DNA from: JASFEQ01 sp050124735
GTDB taxonomy: Bacteria; Desulfobacterota; DSM-4660; Desulfatiglandales; HGW-15
Length of the DNA: 7,880 bases
Assembly (NCBI GenBank): GCA_050124735.1
Contig: JASFEQ010000211.1
Location: 1 to 7,880 of the forward strand
Direction: 5' to 3'
Positions 1 through 5,415 of this stretch are shown in pieces (the first letter of the stretch is position 1; each line of letters opens with the position of its first letter). The notes below the pieces were generated by a model, which was not told the origin of the DNA, did not search any database, and saw only the letters and a program-made list of their open reading frames with translations. The position numbers were made by a program, and so were the translations under genes.

Positions 1-107
1 CAAGAAAAAGGGGTTAACGTTTCCTCCCAATAGTCCATCCATCACCTTGGAACGGCCATAGCATCCATAATTAAACGTCTCGCAAATTATACAACTTATC
101 TCGCACA

Positions 108-131
108 CGCCTGCCCGCCGTCTGGCAGGCG
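108..131. repeat. GC-rich hairpin abutting the rimO start
   Basis: Arms CGCCTGCC (108-115) and GGCAGGCG (124-131) are perfect reverse complements with an 8-base loop. The hairpin ends 7 bases before the rimO ATG, in the place where a ribosome binding site should be, and the only purine-rich stretch (128-134) lies largely inside its right arm. There is no T-run, so it is not a typical intrinsic terminator. It may be a dispersed palindromic repeat, or a structure that limits rimO translation. The fold is read directly; the function is inference. No gene is supportable in bases 1-107 on either strand. Confidence 0.6.
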
Positions 132-138
132 GGGTATC

Positions 139-1476
139 ATGAAATCAAAGAAGAAAATTTTTCTCATCAGCTTGGGTTGTGCAAAGAATCTCGTGGACAG
201 CGAGAACGTCCTCGGCCTGCTTAAGACGAACGGCTTCCCCCTTGTATCGAGTCTGCAAGAGGCAGAGGTGGCCATCGTAAATACGTGCGGATTTATCCAG
301 TCAGCGGTAGAGGAATCCATTGATACCATCTTGGAAGTGGCCAAGAAGAAAAGGAGGAGAGAACTGGAAGCCCTCTTCGTCATGGGCTGTTTTGTCCAGC
401 GTTATGGCTATAAGCTTCTAAAGGAAATTCCAGAGGTGGATGGATGGTTGGGTACGGGTGAAATCCACAAAATCGTGGATATTCTAGAGGGGGGGTCCAA
501 AGGCTCTCCATCGTTTCTTATCAGCAGGCCAACCTACCTGGCTGACCACAGCGTGCCAAGGGTGCAGACGACCCCCTTCTATAGTGCTTATCTCAAGATC
601 GCGGAGGGCTGTTCCCACAGGTGTTCTTACTGTACCATCCCACGCCTGAGGGGCCCCTTCAGAAGCAGGAGTATAGCGTCTCTTATGATCGAAGCTGAAA
701 ATATGGTCGACCGCGGCGCCAAAGAAATCAATTTGATTGCCCAGGATACCACCATGTACGGTAGAGATCTGGAGGGAGATATTCGTCTTGAAGATTTGTT
801 GGAGAGGTTAATTCACGTTCAGGGGCTGTGCTGGATCAGGTTGCTTTATGGCCACCCGCAAGGGATTTCTGATCGCTTGTTGGAACTCTTGGATGGTGAA
901 GAGATGATCTGTCCCTATCTGGACATCCCCTTCCAACATATCAACGAAGAAATCCTAAAGGCCATGGGAAGGAATTGTAATAGGGAGACCTCCTGGCAAT
1001 TGATCGAGAGAATCCGGTCCAAAACCCGGCAGATCATTTTGAGAACGACAGTCATGGTAGGGTTTCCTGGAGAGACAGATAAAATATTCGATGAACTCTA
1101 CAGTTTTGTCAAAGCGGTAGAATTCGATCACCTGGGCGTATTCATCTTCAGCCCTGAAGAGGGGACTCCCGCGGCAAGATCGGAAACTGTTGTGGAGGAA
1201 AGGGTGGCAAAAGAAAGGCTGGACGCCATAATGCGCCTCCAAGCGGAGATTTCAAGGAGGAAAAACCAGGGGATGGTGGGTCATCGTGTTTCGGTCCTCG
1301 TGGAGGGGGTAAGTCCTGAGACGGATCTATTATTGAAGGGGAGGACGGCGACCATGGCCCCAGATGTGGATGGCCAGGTTTTGATCAATAAAGGAGAAGC
1401 CGCGATCGGGGAAATCGCTCCTGTGCGAATCACAGAGGCCCATACTTACGATCTTGTGGGTGAGATTGTCCAATAG
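139..1476 (+). CDS. rimO: Ribosomal protein S12 methylthiotransferase RimO
   Basis: RimO is a cytoplasmic radical-SAM enzyme that adds a methylthio group to the conserved aspartate of ribosomal protein S12 (Asp89 in E. coli numbering), using two [4Fe-4S] clusters. The 445-residue product has the usual family length. The N-terminal methylthiotransferase domain has S-L-G-C-A-K-N-L-V-D-S-E (Cys14), N-T-C-G (Cys50) and M-G-C (Cys84), the three ligands of the auxiliary cluster. The radical-SAM core follows with C-S-H-R-C-S-Y-C (Cys158, Cys162, Cys165). A C-terminal TRAM region of about 70 residues ends the protein. The S-L-G-C-A-K-N-L-V-D-S-E signature separates RimO from the tRNA enzyme MiaB. The ATG at 139 is chosen because the protein starts right at the first beta strand (K-I-F-L-I-S-L-G-C). 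No strong ribosome binding site is seen; a GC-rich hairpin sits just upstream. The gene ends with TAG, and no terminator follows. Confidence 0.95.
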   Translation: MKSKKKIFLISLGCAKNLVDSENVLGLLKTNGFPLVSSLQEAEVAIVNTCGFIQSAVEESIDTILEVAKKKRRRELEALFVMGCFVQRYGYKLLKEIPEVDGWLGTGEIHKIVDILEGGSKGSPSFLISRPTYLADHSVPRVQTTPFYSAYLKIAEGCSHRCSYCTIPRLRGPFRSRSIASLMIEAENMVDRGAKEINLIAQDTTMYGRDLEGDIRLEDLLERLIHVQGLCWIRLLYGHPQGISDRLLELLDGEEMICPYLDIPFQHINEEILKAMGRNCNRETSWQLIERIRSKTRQIILRTTVMVGFPGETDKIFDELYSFVKAVEFDHLGVFIFSPEEGTPAARSETVVEERVAKERLDAIMRLQAEISRRKNQGMVGHRVSVLVEGVSPETDLLLKGRTATMAPDVDGQVLINKGEAAIGEIAPVRITEAHTYDLVGEIVQ

Positions 1477-1505
1477 TTGGATTTGTGTTAAGAATGTATT
1501 ATAAG
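1477..1505 (+). promoter_or_regulatory. Possible sigma70 promoter for the polyprenyl synthase gene
   Basis: TTGGAT (1477-1482, 4 of 6 to the -35 consensus) and TATAAG (1500-1505, 5 of 6 to the -10 consensus) are spaced 17 bases apart, starting right after the rimO stop codon. The downstream gene begins about 100 bases later. The absence of a terminator after rimO means the two genes could also be cotranscribed. This is a sequence match only. Confidence 0.35.
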
Positions 1506-1608
1506 GGAAAATAGCTGCAAAAGTTCAGGGACAATTCTTTGGTTGGGGATCGTAATCCTCTCTTGAGGCAATTTATAAACTTTGGGATTATCAGCTCACT
1601 TGTATGTT

Positions 1609-2586
1609 ATGGATTCAGACCGGATATTTTTGGGTCAGTTCAACGATCATTTTGAGAAAATAAATGACGAACTGGACAGAACCCTCAGTACCCACGTGCC
1701 CCTCATCGAAAGCATCGGCAGTCATTCTCTTTTAGGGGAGGGGAAGAGGCTGCGACCGCTTCTCTTTGTGCTGGCATGCCGGTTGTGTGGTTACCGGGGA
1801 AAGGATGCCTACCGTTTTTCAACCATCTTCGAATATATCCACACGGCCTCTCTTCTCCATGATGATGTTATAGATAATGGCCATATCCGAAGAAAGAAGC
1901 CATCGGTCAATCATGTTTGGGGAAACTCGGCAGCCGTCTTGAGCGGAGATTTCCTATATTCAAAGTCCTTTTCTTTAGCCGTTGCTTGCAAGAACTTAGA
2001 GTTCTTGAAAGTGCTTACCGACACAACGACAAAAATGGCCGAAGGCCAGGTTTTGGAATTGGTGCACACGCATAATTGGAATATTACAAAGGATGAATAT
2101 ATGGACATCATCATTTCCAAAACGGCTGTGCTGATTTCTGCTGCCTGCGCCTGCGGCGCAATCATCTCCAGGGCTGAAAAACGGACAGTGGACCAGCTGG
2201 CTCAATTTGGTTTCAATTGCGGCGTTGCCTTTCAGCTCATGGATGATCTCTTGGACTACACCTCATCTCAGAACGCCTTCGGAAAACCCGTAGGGAAGGA
2301 CCTAAAGGAAGGCAAAATTACCTTACCCCTTATATACACCCTGCCCAGCATTGAAGGGACTGAAATCCAGAGACTTGAGGATCTGTTCAGGAATCAGAAG
2401 GCTGATGACGAAGATTATAGGAAACTGATCAATCTGGTGAGGAATAACGGGGTTGTTGACAAGATTCGGTCTGAGGCCCAAGTTTATGTGGAAAAGGCTG
2501 CCAGGTTTTTGGATCCCTTTCCCACGTCTTCCGTGAAAGGGAATTTGATAGACCTTAATGACTATATTGTCAAAAGAAGCTTTTGA
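1609..2586 (+). CDS. Long-chain all-trans polyprenyl diphosphate synthase (octaprenyl/heptaprenyl type)
   Basis: This is a trans-isoprenyl diphosphate synthase, which extends an allylic diphosphate with isopentenyl diphosphate units. In a sulfate reducer the likely product is the side chain of menaquinone. From the ATG at 1609 the protein has 325 residues, normal for the family. Visible motifs are G-K-R-L-R-P (45-50, diphosphate binding), the first Asp-rich motif D-D-V-I-D (85-89) followed by R-R (94-95), the second Asp-rich motif D-D-L-L-D (212-216), and K-D-L-K-E-G-K (230-236). The residues four and five before the first Asp-rich motif are Ser81 and Ala80. Small residues there are known to allow long chains, whereas short-chain enzymes carry aromatic ones. 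The frame extends to a TTG at 1582, which would add 9 residues. Neither start has a convincing ribosome binding site; ATG 1609 is preferred because it fits the usual N-terminus. Exact chain length cannot be read from sequence. The stop codon is TGA. Confidence 0.88.
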   Translation: MDSDRIFLGQFNDHFEKINDELDRTLSTHVPLIESIGSHSLLGEGKRLRPLLFVLACRLCGYRGKDAYRFSTIFEYIHTASLLHDDVIDNGHIRRKKPSVNHVWGNSAAVLSGDFLYSKSFSLAVACKNLEFLKVLTDTTTKMAEGQVLELVHTHNWNITKDEYMDIIISKTAVLISAACACGAIISRAEKRTVDQLAQFGFNCGVAFQLMDDLLDYTSSQNAFGKPVGKDLKEGKITLPLIYTLPSIEGTEIQRLEDLFRNQKADDEDYRKLINLVRNNGVVDKIRSEAQVYVEKAARFLDPFPTSSVKGNLIDLNDYIVKRSF

Positions 2587-2628
2587 GGCTGTCGGAAAAC
2601 GCCCATCTGCCATTCGAAAATCTCATGG

Positions 2629-2741
2629 CCCTGAGCAAAGTCGACCCTTCCACATCGCTCAGGGTCGATGCTGAGCAACGTCGAAGCATCGAAGGGCCGT
2701 TCGACAAGCTCACGGTCCTGAGCAGGGTCGAAGGACTGCGT
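2629..2741. repeat. Three direct repeats of CTGAGCAnnGTCGA with internal dyads
   Basis: The heptamer CTGAGCA occurs at 2631, 2671 and 2719, each followed two bases later by GTCGA. Dyads overlie them: CCCTGAGC (2629-2636) pairs perfectly with GCTCAGGG (2657-2664), and TTCGAC (2700-2705) with GTCGAA (2727-2732). The words TTCGACAAGCTCA and CTGAGC..GTCGAAGG resemble a very common intergenic palindromic repeat of environmental bacterial genomes; that likeness is from memory. It is most likely a selfish or structural repeat rather than a gene regulator. Confidence 0.6.
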
Positions 2742-2755
2742 TATCCTCATCCCCC

Positions 2756-2805
2756 GCCCTGTTAAATTCTCGCTTCGCGAGACGGCGAAGCCGATTTAAC
2801 AGGGC
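2756..2805. repeat. Perfect 50-base three-way-junction palindrome
   Basis: The outer stem GCCCTGTTAAAT (2756-2767) pairs perfectly with ATTTAACAGGGC (2794-2805). Inside it, TCTCGC-TTC-GCGAGA (2768-2782) and CGGC-GAA-GCCG (2783-2793) form two hairpins. All 44 stem bases pair, and only the two 3-base loops are unpaired. There is no T-run and no tRNA-like arm pattern. Such a structure suggests a mobile palindromic element selected as folded single-stranded DNA or RNA. The pairing is read directly; the function is unknown. Confidence 0.75.
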
Positions 2806-2815
2806 AAGTCACTGG

Positions 2816-2975
2816 GGCGTACTTCTATGTACGCCTCTCGCAGATACCGCCCTTTGGCGGTGATTCCTCGGGATTTGTCCGCGCTTCGCTTGGACTCCCC
2901 ACCCTGCGGGCGGGTCCCCGGTTTCGGAAGCTCCCGTCCCGCGAGCGGGCTCTACGACAGAGCGGGATTTCGCAA
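2816..2975. repeat. Series of short perfect hairpins
   Basis: Successive dyads are GGCGTAC/GTACGCC (2816-2822 with 2829-2835), ACCGCC/GGCGGT (2846-2851 with 2856-2861), and further down CCCGC/GCGGG around a GA loop and CTCT/AGAG, in the stretch about 2935-2970. The region is GC-rich compared with its surroundings. It continues the repeat mosaic and shows no convincing coding signal. Confidence 0.45.
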
Positions 2976-3050
2976 GGCTCAACTTGCATGTGGACATTTT
3001 CCATCAGCCTCTCACATGCTGGTTTTTCGACAGTCTATTTGATATCCGCC

Positions 3051-3097
3051 CACCTTGAGCCACCGCGGCGTCGCCCTAGCGGCTTTGGGGCGAGGTG
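3051..3097. repeat. Imperfect GC-rich dyad downstream of the molybdopterin-domain gene
   Basis: CACCT (3051-3055) pairs with AGGTG (3093-3097), and AGCC (3058-3061) with GGCT (3081-3084), with GC-rich sequence between. It lies just past the stop codon of the leftward gene, so it could shape the 3' end of that transcript. There is no T-run in that direction, so it is not called a terminator. Confidence 0.3.
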
Positions 3098-3104
3098 CCT
3101 CACT

Positions 3105-4151
3105 TCATTTCCCAAAGGGACAGACGGGATAGCGACACTGTTCGCAATTGAGGCAGAGCCCCCCGTGTGACAAGGCCGCAAGATCTCGTCTGGTGAGCCT
3201 TTCATCGGCCAGAACCCTCGGCAAAACAACGTCAAAGACCGTGGCATTATGGTAGATAACACAGGCGGGGAGTCCGAGAACGGGTGCATCTCCAAGCCGA
3301 CCATAGAGGAACATGGCCCCAGGGAGCAATGGGGTCCCGTAAACCACATCCACGGCCCCTGCTTCGGCGATGGCCATCCGGCTCACGTCATCAGGGTCCA
3401 CGCTCATACCTCCTGCCACCAGGATGAGCCCCAATCCTTTTTCCACAAATTGTTTTATACCTTGGACGATGAAATCCTTGTCATCAGGAGCAAAAATGGT
3501 CTCCTTTAGGGTGCACCCATAAGATCTAAGTTTTTTTCTGATGATGGGAGCGAACTTGTCCTCAATCCGGCCGGAATAGACCTCGTTGCCCGTTATAATC
3601 AATCCTGCATCGGGTTGAGAAAGTTTTTTCACTGAGAATAGGCCCTCAGCCGCCTCCGCTATCTTGACCGCCTGGTCGAGTGGGCGTTCATGAATGAGCA
3701 AAGGGATAGCCCTTGTGGCAGCGACGATCTCCCCGGCCTCAACCAAGACATTATCATGCCTGGAGGCGCAGGTGACATCAGAGACCAGATTAAACTCAGT
3801 AAGGGCCTGCACGTTCACCTTTAGAAGACCCCTATGGGCTGATTTCAATGCTATTTTCCCTTCAGAGGGCTGTTCATCAAAAACAACGCCCGGCCCGGCC
3901 AGTGCCCTGGCCAGTCTTATGGCGGCCTCATCCTCGTGGACTTCGCCCGGCCCAATCTGCAACACAAAAAGATGCTCTTTGCCCAGTCGTCTTAAGTGGT
4001 CCAGGTCCTCTTTCTTTACAATGTGCCCCTTCTTAAAGGCAGCTCCCTTGAATTGCCCCGGCCTTATTTCTGTAATGTCGTGGGCTAAGACCTTGCCAAC
4101 GGACTGGTCAAGAGGGATTGCTTTGGTGGATGATTCATATTTATGGTGCAT
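3105..4151 (-). CDS. Molybdopterin-binding domain protein with C-terminal Cys cluster
   Basis: The 348-residue product has a MoCF_biosynth (MogA/MoeA-type) fold in its C-terminal half (about 182-312). Visible blocks are I-T-G-N-E-V-Y-S-G-R-I-E-D, G-G-M-S-V-D-P-D-D (247-255), P-G-A-M (277-280) and G-L-P-A (293-296), which match molybdopterin-binding proteins. Residues 10-70 resemble the MoeA-like N-terminal segment. The last 20 residues carry C-x2-C-x2-C-x4-C (Cys333, 336, 339, 344) and end C-P-F-G-K, suggesting a bound metal or Fe-S cluster. The role is probably in molybdenum/tungsten cofactor assembly or delivery, for example to formate dehydrogenases; this is inference. It is shorter than true MoeA (about 400 residues), so no gene symbol is given. 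The start is supported by AGGAG 8 bases before the ATG. It lies about 90 bases downstream of the hydrolase gene on the same strand, so cotranscription is plausible. The stop codon is TGA. Confidence 0.85.
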   Translation of the reverse strand: MHHKYESSTKAIPLDQSVGKVLAHDITEIRPGQFKGAAFKKGHIVKKEDLDHLRRLGKEHLFVLQIGPGEVHEDEAAIRLARALAGPGVVFDEQPSEGKIALKSAHRGLLKVNVQALTEFNLVSDVTCASRHDNVLVEAGEIVAATRAIPLLIHERPLDQAVKIAEAAEGLFSVKKLSQPDAGLIITGNEVYSGRIEDKFAPIIRKKLRSYGCTLKETIFAPDDKDFIVQGIKQFVEKGLGLILVAGGMSVDPDDVSRMAIAEAGAVDVVYGTPLLPGAMFLYGRLGDAPVLGLPACVIYHNATVFDVVLPRVLADERLTRRDLAALSHGGLCLNCEQCRYPVCPFGK

Positions 4152-4213
4152 AAAAGGACTCCTAAACGAATTGATCCTAGCTTCAGGCGATTAGGCCCAC
4201 ATGCCTGGACCGC

Positions 4214-4238
4214 CCTCCAGTACTCCATTACTCCATTA
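4214..4238. repeat. Short tandem ACTCCATT repeat
   Basis: Between the two leftward genes, TACTCCAT (4221-4228) is directly followed by TACTCCAT (4229-4236) after CTCCAG (4215-4220). The reverse complement, units of TGGAGTA, recurs at the end of the window (7853-7880). It looks like a small dispersed intergenic repeat. Confidence 0.45.
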
Positions 4239-4242
4239 ATCA

Positions 4243-5007
4243 TTATAGATGTAAGTGCAACAAATCTCTGCCCAAAATGAGTTCCCCTGCATAGGTTCTG
4301 CGACATTGTTTGGCGATATCAGTGGCCAAGACTTTAGGATAAAAATGGACGAGCAGGAGTTTGTTCACCCCAGCTGAACGGGCAATCTGCCCGGCCTGAG
4401 ACGGGGTTAGATGCCCTTCTACTCCATCTCTGTCAGGAAATGAGCAATCCAATATGAGTAGGTCAGTGCCTCGGGCCAGGTCCACAATCTCGGCACACAA
4501 ACCCGTGTCGCCAGAATAGACAAAACTTTTGCCTGATGGAAACACAACGCGATATGCAAGGCTCTGCGCCGTGTGTCTCACAGGTTGTGAGACAATATCA
4601 AATGCTTCGTATTCTCTTTTGTCCGTCTTTTGGACGTCAAGCTCCTCCAGTTTCATGATTTCCGGGGTCATGGTCAACCATTTCCCATAGGCTTTCTGGA
4701 TTTTCTTGAGGAAATCTTTGAACCCTTGGGGTCCTGTAATCATAAATGGATCTCTTTTTTCCAGAATAGGGGGATGACGCGTGGCAAAGAGGAAATGAAT
4801 GAGATCAGCCGTATGGTCCGGGTGAAAATGGCTGATAAAGATATGTCTGATTTTGTCATGATTGATCCCAATGCGGGAAAGCTGGCGCAGAGTTCCTGAC
4901 CCCATATCAAAGAGCACGAGGCGCTCATCCAAAAGCAATGCCAATGCGGGCGAACTCCTGTCCACTAAAGGCTGACCCGTTCCTGAACCTAAGATGATGA
5001 GCTCCAT
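4243..5007 (-). CDS. Metallo-beta-lactamase-fold hydrolase, RNase Z-like
   Basis: The protein (254 residues from the chosen start) has the full metal-binding set of the RNase Z-like branch of the metallo-beta-lactamase fold: H-x-H-x-D-H (His60, His62, Asp64, His65), His145, Asp167 in Y-S-G-D-T-G, His199 in G-H-L-T, and His221 near the C-terminus. Such enzymes use two zinc ions to cleave phosphodiesters or related esters. It lacks an obvious long flexible arm of canonical tRNA-processing RNase Z (about 300 residues), so the substrate is left open. The ATG at 5005-5007 is chosen because the protein then starts M-E-L-I-I-L-G-S-G-T-G, typical of the family, with GGGA 6 bases upstream. The ATG at 5017-5019 has its purine-rich stretch touching the start codon. 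A weak promoter (TTGAAA at 5064-5069, TATATT at 5043-5048, reverse strand, spacing 15) may serve it. No signal peptide is seen. Confidence 0.88.
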   Translation of the reverse strand: MELIILGSGTGQPLVDRSSPALALLLDERLVLFDMGSGTLRQLSRIGINHDKIRHIFISHFHPDHTADLIHFLFATRHPPILEKRDPFMITGPQGFKDFLKKIQKAYGKWLTMTPEIMKLEELDVQKTDKREYEAFDIVSQPVRHTAQSLAYRVVFPSGKSFVYSGDTGLCAEIVDLARGTDLLILDCSFPDRDGVEGHLTPSQAGQIARSAGVNKLLLVHFYPKVLATDIAKQCRRTYAGELILGRDLLHLHL

Positions 5008-5149
5008 ATATCGTCCCATCCTTCCATGATGTCTCGCTCATCAATATATTAAAAGGCATATTTTTTCAACTACTTATCAGTAAAAATCCACCAAGAAAAA
5101 CGCCACATCCTTTTTTTCCACGATTTTGATAATTTGTATCGGTTTTTTC

Positions 5150-5177
5150 TTGACACATGTGGGAGATTGGTTATAAG
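5150..5177 (+). promoter_or_regulatory. Strong sigma70-type promoter of aprBA
   Basis: A perfect -35 box TTGACA (5150-5155) and TATAAG (5172-5177, 5 of 6) are spaced 16 bases apart. Transcription would start near 5184, giving a leader of about 230 bases before aprB. It is the best promoter match in the window, in keeping with the high expression known for APS reductase in sulfate reducers. Confidence 0.7.
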
Positions 5178-5221
5178 AGAACTCTTTGTTAAAAAATGCA
5201 CAAGGTGTCAATGGGCATCTA

Positions 5222-5280
5222 TTAAGTCGCTTGGAAACATCGAAAATCTAATCATTTAAAAGAGTTTCAAAAGCGATTAA
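5222..5280 (+). promoter_or_regulatory. Long inverted repeat in the apr leader
   Basis: TTAA-G-TCGCTT (5222-5232) pairs with AAGCGATTAA (5271-5280) with one bulged G, and GAAAC (5234-5238) pairs with GTTTC (5264-5268). This gives about 15 base pairs around a 25-base A/T-rich loop. It lies about 40 bases after the predicted transcription start. It could be an mRNA stem-loop or a widely spaced operator. It is not followed by a T-run. Confidence 0.55.
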
Positions 5281-5286
5281 CTTTAC

Positions 5287-5317
5287 AGCGTTCCCATTTT
5301 TGTCAACTTGAAACGCT
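5287..5317 (+). promoter_or_regulatory. Second leader hairpin, sharing sequence with the first
   Basis: AGCGTT (5287-5292) pairs with AACGCT (5312-5317). Its right side holds TTGAAAC (5309-5315), which is complementary to GTTTCAA (5264-5270) in the right arm of the preceding inverted repeat, so the two structures could be mutually exclusive. Downstream lie two GGAGG motifs: AAAGGAGGTG at 5331-5340, not followed by a well-placed long gene, and AGGAGGTG at 5403-5410, which serves aprB. Confidence 0.4.
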
Positions 5318-5415
5318 AATTCATATGGAGAAAGGAGGTGCAAGAGAAGGAGAGTAACTAACAATTCAACAGAATGTTTAAAGTCCTTTAATTTGTCAAT
5401 TTAGGAGGTGTAATA

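Larger units (their letters stand above)
2585..3036. repeat. Non-coding mosaic of palindromic repeats bounded by imperfect inverted repeats
   Basis: This stretch between the polyprenyl synthase gene and the leftward molybdopterin-domain gene has no believable gene. Its ends match as inverted repeats: AGGCTGTCGGAAAACG (2586-2601) and the reverse complement of 3021-3036, AGACTGTCGAAAAACC, agree at 13 of 16 positions. Inside lie a set of C-T-G-A-G-C-A direct repeats (2629-2741), a three-way-junction palindrome (2756-2805) and a run of short perfect hairpins (2816-2975). The left end overlaps the stop codon of the polyprenyl synthase gene. The architecture resembles a non-autonomous MITE-like element or nested REP-type repeats. 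No transposase is present, and no target-site duplication could be made out with confidence. Confidence 0.55.

Noticed and set aside
1..60. Tail of an upstream rightward gene
   Set aside because: Frames 1 and 2 stay open to stops at 31-33 and 58-60, but the stretches are too short to recognise any protein end.
1582..1608. TTG start for the polyprenyl synthase
   Set aside because: The nearest purine-rich stretch is 14 bases away, and the extra residues do not resemble the family N-terminus. The ATG at 1609 is preferred, though not proven.
2756..2805. tRNA or riboswitch reading of the three-armed structure
   Set aside because: Arm lengths, 3-base loops and the lack of conserved tRNA bases do not fit a tRNA. 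It also lies after a stop codon rather than upstream of a gene in a position to regulate it.
2827..3042. 71-residue open frame in the repeat region
   Set aside because: It runs through consecutive palindromes, has no ribosome binding site, and its product has no recognisable domain.
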